The position numbers were made by a program, and so were the translations under genes. Of a DNA stretch of 64,000 nucleotides, positions 19,229-28,315 are shown piece after piece. The DNA is taken from contig CALWSP010000006.1 in NCBI GenBank assembly GCA_944384235.1, positions 186,001-250,000 of the forward strand, in the 5' to 3' direction. The DNA comes from an uncultured Clostridia bacterium (lineage in GTDB: Bacteria > Bacillota > Clostridia > Lachnospirales > CAG-274). Numbering within the stretch: the first letter of the stretch is position 1; the number at the start of each line of letters is the position of its first letter. The notes under the pieces are model-generated. The model ran no database searches. It was not told the DNA's origin and worked only from the letters and a program-made list of their open reading frames with translations.

Positions 19229-20287
19229 TTAATTAAAATATGCAACTTTATCTTCAGCATTCCAGCTAACTTTAGCTCCTAGTGCCTCTCCTAAAAATCT
19301 ATATGGCACAAACATTCTGCTGTTTTTAATTTCAGCTTTAACACCATTAGGCATATTAACTGCCTTTCCGTTTATATACGCTGTGTTAGAACCTGTTTGA
19401 AATCTTAACTCTTTGTTTTCAAATTTAATAATTGCAGTTTTAGTGTTTGCATCGTAACTAACACATTCCTCGTTTCCAATAACACCTTGGCTTACTGCCC
19501 TTAGCGGTATCATAGTTGAGCTTGAGCTAGTCTGAATGTAAGCAGGGTGGTCAATTTTAACCTTTTGACCATTTACACAGATATCATTTGAACCAATTTG
19601 AACAATAACTTTGTTTTCTAATTCAGAGCCATTAGTTGTTGTTTCTTCAGTTGTTGCCTCTGTTGTAGTTTCTGTTGTTTTGTCAGTAGTTGTTTCTGTT
19701 GCAAGGCTGTTGTTTACACTTCCACTATTCCAGCTACTTATTGAACTTCCGTTGCTATCAACAGACATTGTCACTTCTCCGTTTCCATTAACATCTGCAT
19801 AAGCAACTAATGGTATTGAGTAATAAGGGTTTCTACTTGAGCCATTTACTTCACTTAAGGAAGAATCCACATACATATTAGGCAAATTAATTAAAAACAC
19901 TTGAAGTTGATAATCGTTTAGCCTTCTTAAATAATAAGGTAACTTTGAAGTGTTAGTTTTTGACACAACATCAAAAAAACCATCTTTCCCATTCCAAGTC
20001 ACACCATTTTCATTATATTGATACCCACCTTCTTTGTATCCAACCTCATCTTTATTGCTACTTGTTCCGTCAAGAATTTCTTGAGAAAACACAACAGCTT
20101 TGTCAAAACTGATTATAATTGATGAACCTGTTTCAACTTCTGAATGAGGTGCAATTTCAAAACTTGCATTAGCCAAAGAAGAACCATCTTTTAAATGCTG
20201 AACTTTAGTAATGCTACTAGTTGAATAAGCGTATGCAACACTATTTAAACTTAAAACAAAAGCTAACATTAAAAATAATTTTTTCAT
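19229..20287 (-). CDS. Secreted protein with Thr-rich linker and copper-amine-oxidase-like N-domain
   Basis: A signal peptide (MKKLFLMLAFVLSLNSVAYA) precedes a domain of about 170 residues resembling a cohesin-like or cell-surface beta-sandwich module of unknown role. A TTT/ETTTEATTEE linker (about 200-220) follows. The C-terminal 110 residues match the copper amine oxidase-like N-terminal domain (PF07833): STMIPLRAVS, then SRMFVPYRFLGEALGA and VSWNAED. This domain is a common surface stalk module in Clostridia and not an oxidase. The pectin esterase at 42760 ends with the same domain. The start at 20287 has AAAGGAGTG upstream. Confidence 0.8.
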   Translation of the reverse strand: MKKLFLMLAFVLSLNSVAYAYSTSSITKVQHLKDGSSLANASFEIAPHSEVETGSSIIISFDKAVVFSQEILDGTSSNKDEVGYKEGGYQYNENGVTWNGKDGFFDVVSKTNTSKLPYYLRRLNDYQLQVFLINLPNMYVDSSLSEVNGSSRNPYYSIPLVAYADVNGNGEVTMSVDSNGSSISSWNSGSVNNSLATETTTDKTTETTTEATTEETTTNGSELENKVIVQIGSNDICVNGQKVKIDHPAYIQTSSSSTMIPLRAVSQGVIGNEECVSYDANTKTAIIKFENKELRFQTGSNTAYINGKAVNMPNGVKAEIKNSRMFVPYRFLGEALGAKVSWNAEDKVAYFN

Positions 20288-20300
20288 ATAAAACACTCCT

Positions 20301-20939
20301 TTAAAAATCAATGTCTTTATCTACAAAAACCATTTCTCCATCTTTAACTACATCAACTTTATTTCCAGTTAAGTTAATTACATTTTCACAAAGCTTTTCT
20401 TCCTCACCTGCCTTGCTTAAAACCACAAACTCTACTTTATCTGTGTAAATAGTGTCCTCTAAAATATGTCCACCATTTAATATTTCATATTGTACCTTAC
20501 CAGATAATGTGTAGTCAACTGTAAATTTCTGCCTAATATGAGCAATTCTTTCTATAAGCCCAGCCTTTTCAATGCCAACTTTTGTGGCAGAGCTATATGC
20601 CCTAACTAACCCACCTGTGCCTAATAATGTTCCACCAAAATATCTTGTAACAACAACAATTGTGTCTTTAATATCTCTACCTCTTAAAACATCTAATATA
20701 GGCATACCTGCTGTTCCGCTAGGCTCTCCATCGTCAGAATACCTTTGTATTTGGTTTCTATCTCCTAATTGATAGGCATAACAATTATGCCTTGCATCAT
20801 AATATTTCTTTTTTATTTCTTCAACAAATGAAATAGCATCTTCTTCTGATTTTATAGGCTTTACATTTGCTATAAATCTAGATTTTTTCTCAACTATTTC
20901 ATCTGTTCCATAGCCTTTTATTGTAATATAACTTTCCAT
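20301..20939 (-). CDS. YigZ/IMPACT family protein
   Basis: This 212-residue protein belongs to the YigZ/IMPACT family (PF01205). The N-terminal domain carries DARHNCYAYQLGD, YSDDGEPSGTAGMPILDVLRG and TRYFGGTLLGTGGLVRAYSSA, all family hallmarks; the C-terminal half is a small ferredoxin-like domain. Eukaryotic IMPACT regulates translation, but the bacterial function is not established. It is the last gene of the DUF5711-cvpA-yigZ unit, starting six bases after the cvpA stop. Confidence 0.93.
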   Translation of the reverse strand: MESYITIKGYGTDEIVEKKSRFIANVKPIKSEEDAISFVEEIKKKYYDARHNCYAYQLGDRNQIQRYSDDGEPSGTAGMPILDVLRGRDIKDTIVVVTRYFGGTLLGTGGLVRAYSSATKVGIEKAGLIERIAHIRQKFTVDYTLSGKVQYEILNGGHILEDTIYTDKVEFVVLSKAGEEEKLCENVINLTGNKVDVVKDGEMVFVDKDIDF

Positions 20940-20945
20940 AATCTA

Positions 20946-21644
20946 TTAACCCCAACCAAAAAGCTTTTTAAATATAGCCTCTAATATTAAGTTGTTTTCA
21001 TATAAAAACTTCCCTATATATGAATTTTCAATAGCAACAATTGTTTCAGCAAAAAATGGAGTTGTAATAAATAAGTTTAAAATTAACATTATAAACCAAA
21101 CAAACACAATTCCCCAAGCAAAGCCTAATAATCCTCCACCAAAGTAATTAACCTGCTTTATTAAAGGTAAATTAAAGACCATTGTAAATGTTCCAGTTAA
21201 TAGCTTTATAATAATCATTGTAATTAAAAAAACTACTATACCAACAATTATATTTAACACTATATTTGCAACAAAACCTGCAATATACTCTTGTAACTTA
21301 TCTACACCAAGTAAGTCATATATAACTGAATTGTTGTTTTCTAATATCAAAGTTTTTAAACTTTCTGGAATATCTAAATTATTCACAACACCCACTTGGT
21401 TAGCCCCAGTTACATTCCCTATATTTTCCAAATTCATAATATCCATTATTGCTGACTTTAAAAATTCAAACACAACACTTTTTCTTAAAACAGCACTTAC
21501 AATTGGATATAACATATAAGTTAATAAAATTGAAACTAACCACCTAAAAGACTTAAAAATAGAACCAATAAGCCCTTTTCTAGCAAAAACTGAAATAAAA
21601 CTAAAAACAATAACTATAATAATTATATCTATTAAATAATTCAA
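20946..21644 (-). CDS. CvpA family membrane protein
   Basis: A 232-residue protein with four to five membrane helices and the CvpA pattern (PF02674): NYLIDIIIIVIVFSFISVFARKG at the start with the RKGL turn, and NYFGGGLLGFAWGIVFVW near the C-terminus. E. coli CvpA is needed for colicin V export and purF expression; in Firmicutes the role is unclear. Translation appears to begin at TTG (21644), with GGGGGAG six bases upstream. No in-frame ATG comes closer to a site. It starts three bases after the DUF5711 stop, so the two are coupled. Confidence 0.87.
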   Translation of the reverse strand: MNYLIDIIIIVIVFSFISVFARKGLIGSIFKSFRWLVSILLTYMLYPIVSAVLRKSVVFEFLKSAIMDIMNLENIGNVTGANQVGVVNNLDIPESLKTLILENNNSVIYDLLGVDKLQEYIAGFVANIVLNIIVGIVVFLITMIIIKLLTGTFTMVFNLPLIKQVNYFGGGLLGFAWGIVFVWFIMLILNLFITTPFFAETIVAIENSYIGKFLYENNLILEAIFKKLFGWG

Positions 21645-21647
21645 ACT

Positions 21648-23279
21648 TTACTCCCCCTGTTTTGTAGTTGTTTGGCTTGCCTGCTCAGATGTTGTTGTTT
21701 CGCTTGAAACTTCTTCAACCTCTTCATCTGCTTGCTCTTTCATAGTAGCACCTTTTTTAACATCTAAAATTTGCATTTTAGTTGGTGTCACAACAACTAC
21801 CCTATCATCATATTTGTAAAATTGCATACTTAAAACATTTTGAATAGCATCGTATTTCCATATTTCATTTCCATTGGAGTTATATGCAATATATTCCTTG
21901 TTCACAGTTGCTACCACACCTTTATCTGAAGCCTCTATGTTTGTAACCCTCTCTCCTACATTGTCGTAATTTAACTCTTTACCCATTAAATTGTACCAAT
22001 GTATAGTGTTTTCATTTAACATAGCCTTTTCATCACTTACTGACACAGGCTCTCCATAAGCAACAACAATCTTTTTATCATCTAAAATATCAAAAGCAGT
22101 AACATAGTTGTCAAACTTCTTTTCCCACTTTTTCTCAAACTTGTTTTTAACAGAACAATCAACTAACATCATAGATTCATCACTAGCAACAAAACATTGG
22201 TTTTTAGGCAAAAACTTCACTATGCTAGCAATAGCATTTGGCACTTCAATAGCACTTACTAAGCCGTCGCTAGAATCTGTTTGTTGAGCATCTGTCTTTG
22301 TTGTGTAGTAAAAAATAACATTTGATTTAATTTTTATTTCATTGTAATCAACAAAAGATAAAGCTATTATAGACCCATCTTCTGAAATATCAATTCCAAG
22401 AGGTATACCGTCTTTAGATGCTCTTGCACATTCAAACATAGTTTGACCATTGTTAGAATAAACATCAACTCTATAATCGTTTTCAACTCTGTAAACTACG
22501 GCACAGCAACCAATAGGGTTTATTGCAACAGTTGTTATATCTCCAAGAGTATTTATTTGATACAATCTTCCTGTCTTGTCATATACATTAACAGTTCTTC
22601 CACCTTTATCTACAACAGCTACATAGTCCTTGTCACTTAATAAATTTGGTGATGACATTGTAAAGGTGTCGCTCCATATAGTTTCGCCTTTTTTATCTAA
22701 GTATATCATTCCGTCTTTGGAGCTGTAAAATATATTTTCACCATTTACATAAAAACTAGCTTTAGAACTCATACTATATTCTTTTGAAAACATAATTTGC
22801 TTGTCGCTAATTTTAATTACATTGTTTGCATTAAAAACTATTGCAAGAACAAGTAAAAACATAGCTGAACACACTGCAATAAGAGTGTTTCTGTTGCTTT
22901 TTACAAACTTTCTAGTTGTTTTTTTGTCAGGCTTTATAGCTTTTAACTTTTTCATATTAGAAGCTTTTTTAGGCTTTCTAACAGGCTTTTTTCTTTTGTC
23001 AACTACATTTAACTTAACCTTATTCTCTTCTTTTTCATTTTCCTTTTTTTCATTAAAATTTTTATCTTTGTTTATTTCTTTTTCATTAATCTTTGTATTT
23101 TCTTTTTGATTTTCTTTAACTTTTTTCTCAACAAACTTTTCTTCTTTTTTGTCTTTATCTAAATTTTTTTCTGTCTTTTTAGGCTTGTTTTCAACATTTT
23201 TTTCAATTATATTGCTCTTTGATTTATTTTTATTTGGCGAAGCCTTTTTTTGACTTTTCTTATTTTCTTCTTCTGCCAT
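21648..23279 (-). CDS. DUF5711 family protein: lysine/glutamate-rich tail, membrane anchor, beta-propeller
   Basis: The 543 residues begin with about 110 residues almost wholly Lys, Glu and Asn (low complexity, probably cytoplasmic). One membrane helix follows (NTLIAVCSAMFLLVLAIVF, about 133-151), then an extracellular domain of repeated beta-blades with PQQ/WD-like motifs such as DKGGRTVNVYDKTGR, SISEDGSII-type turns and EIWKYDA. This fits DUF5711. A Glu/Thr-rich tail ends the protein. The ATG at 23279 has GGAGG upstream. It heads the operon with cvpA and yigZ. I infer a surface-sensing or scaffold role; none is proven. Confidence 0.78.
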   Translation of the reverse strand: MAEEENKKSQKKASPNKNKSKSNIIEKNVENKPKKTEKNLDKDKKEEKFVEKKVKENQKENTKINEKEINKDKNFNEKKENEKEENKVKLNVVDKRKKPVRKPKKASNMKKLKAIKPDKKTTRKFVKSNRNTLIAVCSAMFLLVLAIVFNANNVIKISDKQIMFSKEYSMSSKASFYVNGENIFYSSKDGMIYLDKKGETIWSDTFTMSSPNLLSDKDYVAVVDKGGRTVNVYDKTGRLYQINTLGDITTVAINPIGCCAVVYRVENDYRVDVYSNNGQTMFECARASKDGIPLGIDISEDGSIIALSFVDYNEIKIKSNVIFYYTTKTDAQQTDSSDGLVSAIEVPNAIASIVKFLPKNQCFVASDESMMLVDCSVKNKFEKKWEKKFDNYVTAFDILDDKKIVVAYGEPVSVSDEKAMLNENTIHWYNLMGKELNYDNVGERVTNIEASDKGVVATVNKEYIAYNSNGNEIWKYDAIQNVLSMQFYKYDDRVVVVTPTKMQILDVKKGATMKEQADEEVEEVSSETTTSEQASQTTTKQGE

Positions 23280-23449
23280 AATTTCCTCCAAAAAATAGGT
23301 ATATTAATACATAATAATTATACTTGTTTTTTCTCAATATGTAAATAATTTTATTTTCAATTTAATTTATTTACAAGAAATAATTTTTATATAAGTCACA
23401 ATTTAGAAATTTAATACATAATATATATTAACTAGTTGGAGGGTATAAT

Positions 23450-24700
23450 ATGAGTTGCTATGTTGTAAAAGGTGGTAATAGGCTAAGTGGAGAGGTTAAT
23501 ATAAGTGGTGCTAAAAACGCAGTTTTACCTATTTTAGCTGCTGCCTCCATACAAAATGAAACAACACTTAAAAATGTGCCTTTTTTGTCAGATGTTTCTA
23601 ACACACTTCAAATAATAAGAGAGCTTGGTTTAAATGTTGTAACAGAAAATAACACAGTTAATATTTCAGGCAAGGTTACAAACACAATAATAAATAAATT
23701 TTTAAGCCAAAAAATGCGTTCATCAATTCTTTTTTTAGGAGCAATTTTAGGCAAATGTCAAGAAGTAACAATTTTTGAACCTGGTGGCTGTAAATTAGGC
23801 GAAAGACCAATAGATTTGCATATTTGGGCAATGGAAAAACTAGGTGCAAAAATAACAAAAAAAGACGATGAAATAATATGTAAAGGAAAGTTAAAAGGAA
23901 CTCAAATTAATATGCCTATTGTATCTGTTGGAGTAACAGAAAATATAATTATGGCTGCCATAAATGCAGAAGGCATAACAATAATTAATAACTGTGCTAA
24001 AGAGCCAGAAATTGACGACCTTATTTTATATTTAAACGAGTGTGGAAACAATATAGAACGAAAAAATTCTACAATAATTATAACTCCTACTAAAACAAAA
24101 AACTACACAACCCATTGTATAATACCAGATAGAATTGAGGCTGCAACATTTATGGCAATGGCTGCTGCAACAAAAGGAGAATTGTTTTTAAAAAACTTAA
24201 ACCCAAATCATCTAAACTCTATTTTAAATTTATTTCAAAAAATGGGCTGTATCATAAAAACAGATATAGACAAAATATATATTGAAACACCATATAAAAT
24301 ATATTCTCCACCAAATATTGTAACTAAACCATATCCAAATTTTCCAACAGATTTTCAGCCTCAAATTATGTCAGTTTTATCAACATCTCAAGGCTGTTGT
24401 GTAATAAAAGAAACTTTATTTTCTTCAAGAAATAAACATATTTCTGAGTTAAAAAAAATGGGAGCAAATATAGAAATAATCGATGAAACAACTTTTGAAA
24501 TTAATGGTGTTGATTTATTATATGGTGCTGAAGTTACAGCAAAAGATTTAAGAGGTGGAGCAGCTTTAATAATATCAGCTTTATCTGCAGAAGGTGAAAG
24601 TAAAATAAATGGCATTGAGCATATAATTAGAGGGTATGAAAATATTTGCACAAAAATCGAAAATATTGGTGGAATAATTAAATTAGACAAAAACCGTTAA
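23450..24700 (+). CDS. murA: UDP-N-acetylglucosamine 1-carboxyvinyltransferase
   Basis: The 416-residue enzyme transfers enolpyruvate from phosphoenolpyruvate to UDP-GlcNAc, the first committed step of peptidoglycan synthesis. Family features: SGAKNAVLPILAA (about 18-31), MRSSILFLGA, and the active-site loop EPGGCKLGERPIDLH with the catalytic Cys at residue 114. This is the residue targeted by fosfomycin, so the sequence predicts a sensitive type. Near the end are DLRGGAALIISAL and IERGYENICTKIENIGG-like motifs. The ATG follows TTGGAGG. It is monocistronic and divergent from the DUF5711 operon. Firmicutes often carry two MurA copies; this may be either. Confidence 0.96.
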   Translation: MSCYVVKGGNRLSGEVNISGAKNAVLPILAAASIQNETTLKNVPFLSDVSNTLQIIRELGLNVVTENNTVNISGKVTNTIINKFLSQKMRSSILFLGAILGKCQEVTIFEPGGCKLGERPIDLHIWAMEKLGAKITKKDDEIICKGKLKGTQINMPIVSVGVTENIIMAAINAEGITIINNCAKEPEIDDLILYLNECGNNIERKNSTIIITPTKTKNYTTHCIIPDRIEAATFMAMAAATKGELFLKNLNPNHLNSILNLFQKMGCIIKTDIDKIYIETPYKIYSPPNIVTKPYPNFPTDFQPQIMSVLSTSQGCCVIKETLFSSRNKHISELKKMGANIEIIDETTFEINGVDLLYGAEVTAKDLRGGAALIISALSAEGESKINGIEHIIRGYENICTKIENIGGIIKLDKNR

Positions 24701-24763
24701 AAACTTTATAAAATTAATTTCCGAGTGTTTTACTTGGAGTTAGCAACCACTAATAACTTTATA

Positions 24764-24778
24764 TAATAATGATTATTA
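24764..24778. promoter_or_regulatory. 7-1-7 palindrome upstream of the pyruvate formate-lyase genes
   Basis: TAATAAT-G-ATTATTA is a perfect inverted repeat about 20 bases upstream of the promoter. The layout matches the 7-1-7 boxes of Fur-family regulators (Fur, PerR), but AT-rich DNA makes such repeats by chance. It is a candidate operator only. Confidence 0.35.
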
Positions 24779-24796
24779 TTTATTTGCTCCAAAGTG

Positions 24797-24826
24797 TTGA
24801 CACCTTATAATTTTTTGTGTTATCAT
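24797..24826 (+). promoter_or_regulatory. Promoter region of the pyruvate formate-lyase genes
   Basis: TTGACA (24797-24802), 18 bases and TATCAT (24821-24826). An overlapping alternative is TTGCTC (24784-24789), 16 bases and TATAAT (24806-24811). Either gives a leader of roughly 95-110 bases. Confidence 0.55.
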
Positions 24827-24828
24827 AA

Positions 24829-24879
24829 ATGCTGTTAGGAGATATAAAAGTAAAATTTTTAACACAGTCCTAACAGCAT
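24829..24879 (+). repeat. Perfect 12-base inverted repeat in the pfl leader
   Basis: ATGCTGTTAGGA (24829-24840) and TCCTAACAGCAT (24868-24879) with a 27-base AT-rich spacer. It lies at the expected transcription start. It could be an operator dimer site, a stable 5' hairpin or an attenuator; the T-rich run after it is weak. Confidence 0.7.
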
Positions 24880-24925
24880 AGAAATTTTAGTTTTTATTTT
24901 ATATATATGATTTGGAGGAAGAACA

Positions 24926-26986
24926 ATGAGTCAAGAATGGAATGGCTTTGTTAAAGGCATTTGGGAAAAAGAAGTAAATGTAAGAGATTTTATCCAAAAA
25001 AATTATACACCTTATGATGGTGATGATAGCTTCCTTGCAGGCCCAACTGATGCAACAAACAGACTTTGGGCACAAGTTATGGACCTTACTAAACAAGAAT
25101 TAGCTGCTGGTGGTGTTCTTGATATGGACACAAAAGTTATTTCTACAATAACTTCTCACGGCGCAGGATATTTAAATAAAGATGACGAAAAAATTGTAGG
25201 TTTTCAAACAGACAAGCCATTTAAGCGTTCTTTACAGCCTTATGGTGGTATAAGAATGGCAATGAAAGCTTGTAAAGATAACGGCTACGAAGTAGACCCT
25301 GAAGTTGTAGAATTTTTCTCTACTCACAGAAAAACTCACAACGCTGGTGTTTTTGACGCATATAATGACGAAATGAGAGCTTGTCGTTCTAGCCACATAA
25401 TCACAGGTCTTCCTGATGCTTATGGTAGAGGTAGAATCATTGGCGATTACAGAAGAGTAGCTCTTTATGGTGTTGATAGACTTATCGAAGATAAAATTAA
25501 CCAAAAAAATTCTACAAGTTCAACTATGACTTCTGATGTAATCAGAGATAGAGAAGAACTTTCTGAACAGATTAATGCTCTTAAAGATTTAAAGAAACTT
25601 GGTGAAATCTACGGTTTTGACATTTCTAGACCAGCTAGCAACGTTCAAGAAGCTATTCAATGGATGTATTTTGGCTACCTTGCTGCTATTAAAGAGCAAA
25701 ATGGTGCTGCAATGTCCCTTGGTAGAACTTCTACATTTATCGACATCTACGCTGAAAGAGATTTAAGAAACGGTACTTTCACAGAAGAAGAAATTCAAGA
25801 GTTTGTTGACCACTTCATTATGAAGTTAAGACTTGTTAAATTTGCAAGAACTCCTGAATATAACGCATTATTCTCTGGTGACCCAACTTGGGTAACTGAA
25901 TCTGTTGGTGGTGTTGGTATTGACGGTAGACACTTAGTAACAAAGATGAGCTTTAGATACCTTCACACTTTACAAAACTTAGGTACTGCTCCTGAGCCAA
26001 ACTTAACTGTTCTTTGGTCAACTAGGTTGCCAATGAACTTTAAAAAGTTCTGTGCTAAAACTTCTATTGAGTCATCTTCTATTCAGTATGAAAACGATGA
26101 CCTTATGAGAGTAACTCACGGCGATGATTACGCTATTGCTTGTTGCGTATCTTCAATGAGAGTTGGTAAGGAAATGCAGTTCTTTGGTGCAAGAGCTAAC
26201 CTTGCAAAATGTCTTTTATACGCTATCAATGGTGGTGTAGATGAAATTTCTAAAAAGCAAGTAGGTCCAAAGTATAGACCAATTACTTCTGAATACCTTG
26301 ATTTTGATGAGGTTATGGATAGATATAAAGATATGATGAAGTGGCTTGCAAATGTATATGTAAACTCACTTAATGTAATTCACTATATGCACGATAAATA
26401 CTGCTATGAAAAATTACAGATGGCTTTACACGACAAGGAAGTTACTCGTTGGTTTGCAACAGGTATTGCTGGTCTTTCAGTTGTAGCTGACTCCCTTTCT
26501 GCTATTAAATATGCAAAGGTTAAAACAATTAGAGATGAAAACGGCATTGTTGTAGATTACGCTATCGAAGGTGATTTCCCTAAATATGGTAATGACGATG
26601 ATAGAGTAGATAACATCGCTGCTGACCTTGTTCACGAGTTTATGTCATACATTAAGAGCAACCACACTTACAGAAACGGTATCCCTACAACTTCTATTCT
26701 TACAATCACTTCAAATGTAGTTTATGGTAAGAATACAGGTTCTACTCCAGATGGTAGAAAGGGTGGCGAGCCATTTGCTCCTGGTGCTAACCCAATGCAC
26801 CACCGTGACAGCAACGGTGCTATTGCATCTCTTGCATCTGTGTCTAAACTTCCTTTTAGAGATGCTCAAGATGGTATTTCTAATACATTCTCAATTATTC
26901 CAAATGCACTTGGTAAAGATGCAACAGTGTTTGCTGGAGATTTATCTGTTGATTTAGAAAACTTTGAACCTAGTGAAGATAAATAA
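24926..26986 (+). CDS. pflB: Pyruvate formate-lyase large subunit lacking the glycyl-radical domain
   Basis: This 686-residue protein aligns by eye with E. coli PflB from its N-terminus ([20 protein letters not shown]) through PNALGKD near E. coli residue 690, then ends after about 20 unrelated acidic residues. The active-site pair Cys406-Cys407 ([11 protein letters not shown]. coli Cys418-Cys419) is intact, as are [20 protein letters not shown] and NPMH. The C-terminal RVSGYAV glycyl-radical loop is absent and is instead encoded by the ORF at 27258. The stop is followed by a normal ribosome binding site for the next gene and there is no frameshift linking them. Codon use is that of a highly expressed gene. 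It makes acetyl-CoA and formate from pyruvate. Confidence 0.93.
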   Translation: MSQEWNGFVKGIWEKEVNVRDFIQKNYTPYDGDDSFLAGPTDATNRLWAQVMDLTKQELAAGGVLDMDTKVISTITSHGAGYLNKDDEKIVGFQTDKPFKRSLQPYGGIRMAMKACKDNGYEVDPEVVEFFSTHRKTHNAGVFDAYNDEMRACRSSHIITGLPDAYGRGRIIGDYRRVALYGVDRLIEDKINQKNSTSSTMTSDVIRDREELSEQINALKDLKKLGEIYGFDISRPASNVQEAIQWMYFGYLAAIKEQNGAAMSLGRTSTFIDIYAERDLRNGTFTEEEIQEFVDHFIMKLRLVKFARTPEYNALFSGDPTWVTESVGGVGIDGRHLVTKMSFRYLHTLQNLGTAPEPNLTVLWSTRLPMNFKKFCAKTSIESSSIQYENDDLMRVTHGDDYAIACCVSSMRVGKEMQFFGARANLAKCLLYAINGGVDEISKKQVGPKYRPITSEYLDFDEVMDRYKDMMKWLANVYVNSLNVIHYMHDKYCYEKLQMALHDKEVTRWFATGIAGLSVVADSLSAIKYAKVKTIRDENGIVVDYAIEGDFPKYGNDDDRVDNIAADLVHEFMSYIKSNHTYRNGIPTTSILTITSNVVYGKNTGSTPDGRKGGEPFAPGANPMHHRDSNGAIASLASVSKLPFRDAQDGISNTFSIIPNALGKDATVFAGDLSVDLENFEPSEDK

Positions 26987-27007
26987 TTTATCAAAAGGAA
27001 TGATAAT

Positions 27008-27229
27008 ATGAATAATAATAAAATTGATGATTTGGTATCAATGATTGACAGCTTTATGTCCAACAATGGTGGGCATATGAATGTCACTGTAAATAAAGAT
27101 GGTGAAATCGAAACAGATAAAGAGTATGTAGAAAAAGATGTAACAACTTTATCTAGTTTAGATTGTTGCAACAATATGGCTTGTTCTGTCCCTACTCTCT
27201 TTGAGGGTATGGACAGGGAAGATAAATAA
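27008..27229 (+). CDS. Degenerate glycyl-radical-domain-like small protein, cysteine-rich tail
   Basis: A 73-residue protein with its own start and AAGGA site, between the large and small pfl genes. Residues 5-30 (KIDDLVSMIDSFMSNNGG, then HMNVTVN) parallel the start of the glycyl-radical domain encoded next ([24 protein letters not shown]). The second half differs: no RVSGYAV loop, but a cysteine-bearing tail (LDCCNNMACSVPTLFEGM). It therefore cannot hold a glycyl radical at the known position. I infer it arose by duplication of the domain and may occupy the same site on the large subunit. A redox or regulatory role is speculation. I do not recognise a named family. Confidence 0.75.
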   Translation: MNNNKIDDLVSMIDSFMSNNGGHMNVTVNKDGEIETDKEYVEKDVTTLSSLDCCNNMACSVPTLFEGMDREDK

Positions 27230-27257
27230 ATTAAAAATTTAAAAGGAGGACATTACT

Positions 27258-27497
27258 ATGTCTAATGAACATCAGATTGATAATTTAGTAAATATTCTTG
27301 ATGGTTATGCTGAAAAAGGTGGCCACCACTTAAATGTAAATGTATTTTCTAAGGATACATTACTTGATGCACAGGCTCACCCAGAGAAGTATCCTCAGCT
27401 TACAGTTAGAGTTTCTGGTTATGCAGTAAACTTCAACAAGCTTACAAAGGAACAGCAAGATGAGGTTATCTCTAGAACATTCCACGATGATATCTAA
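27258..27497 (+). CDS. grcA: Autonomous glycyl-radical domain (GrcA-like) of pyruvate formate-lyase
   Basis: The 79 residues match the C-terminal domain of PflB and the free-standing E. coli protein YfiD/GrcA (PF01228). [26 protein letters not shown] and [18 protein letters not shown] are conserved, with the radical Gly at residue 54. In E. coli GrcA replaces an oxygen-damaged domain of a full PflB. Here the large subunit has no such domain, so this subunit would be obligatory. It has a strong AAAGGAGG site and high-expression codons, and a terminator follows. Confidence 0.93.
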   Translation: MSNEHQIDNLVNILDGYAEKGGHHLNVNVFSKDTLLDAQAHPEKYPQLTVRVSGYAVNFNKLTKEQQDEVISRTFHDDI

Positions 27498-27507
27498 TTT
27501 TTAAAGG

Positions 27508-27531
27508 GGCGGTTTACTAACCGCCTTTTTT
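27508..27531 (+). terminator. Terminator after the pfl subunit genes
   Basis: Arms GGCGGTT (27508-27514) and AACCGCC (27519-27525) with a four-base loop, then six T residues. It would lower expression of pflA relative to the structural genes. Confidence 0.9.
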
Positions 27532-27575
27532 AGTTTATAATAGAATATAAAATAAAAAATATAGGAGATGAAAAA

Positions 27576-28313
27576 ATGAAAGCTCATATTCATTCAGTTG
27601 AAACCTTTGGTAGCGTTGATGGCCCCGGAATAAGATATGTCTTGTTTTTTAAAGGTTGTCCAATGAGGTGTAAATACTGCCACAACCCTGACACTTGGGA
27701 ATATGGCGGCGGCAGAGAAATGTCTGTTGAAGAAATTATAGAAGAATATAAAAAAAATCAATCATTTTACAAAAGTGGTGGCATAACTGCTACTGGTGGC
27801 GAGCCTTTAGTTCAAATAGATTTTGTCACAGAGCTTTTTAAAAGATGTAAAGAAGAAGGCATTCATACTTGCCTTGACACATCAGGAATAACATTCACAC
27901 CTAATAATACTGAAAAATTTGATAAATTAATTAAATATACAGACCTTGTAATGCTTGATATAAAGCATATTGACCCTAAAGCTCATATTGACCTTACAGA
28001 ACAAAAGTTAGATAATGTTTTAGCTTTTGCAAAATATTTAGATGAAAACAAAGTAGAACTTTGGATAAGACACGTTGTTGTGCCTGGAATAACTGATGAT
28101 AAAGATTCTCTTTTTAAATTAGGAGAATTCATTGGTTCTTTAAAAAATGTAAAAGCTCTTGATGTTTTACCATATCATACAATGGGTGTTAAAAAATATG
28201 AAGCCTTAGGTATGAAATATCCATTGGAAAACATAGAGTCTATGGACAAAAAAGAGGCAATAGAGTGTAAAAAAGTTATTTTAGATGGAATTAGAAAGGC
28301 AAGAAATTTATAA
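27576..28313 (+). CDS. pflA: Pyruvate formate-lyase activating enzyme
   Basis: This 245-residue radical-SAM enzyme abstracts hydrogen from the glycyl residue of pyruvate formate-lyase. The CxxxCxxC iron-sulfur motif is GCPMRCKYCHNP, Cys28, Cys32 and Cys35. The SAM-binding segment ITATGGEPLVQ and the later GITDD and VLPYHTMGVKKYEALG motifs are typical of PflA. Length is normal. Its target here is presumably the separate small subunit at 27258. The ATG at 27576 follows TAGGAGA. It lies behind the pfl terminator and runs directly into rsmG. Confidence 0.95.
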   Translation: MKAHIHSVETFGSVDGPGIRYVLFFKGCPMRCKYCHNPDTWEYGGGREMSVEEIIEEYKKNQSFYKSGGITATGGEPLVQIDFVTELFKRCKEEGIHTCLDTSGITFTPNNTEKFDKLIKYTDLVMLDIKHIDPKAHIDLTEQKLDNVLAFAKYLDENKVELWIRHVVVPGITDDKDSLFKLGEFIGSLKNVKALDVLPYHTMGVKKYEALGMKYPLENIESMDKKEAIECKKVILDGIRKARNL

Positions 28314-28315
28314 TA

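Noticed and set aside
24829..24879. Rex binding site in the pfl promoter region
   Set aside because: The repeat does not match TTGTTAA-N4-TTAACAA; spacing between the arms is 27 bases.
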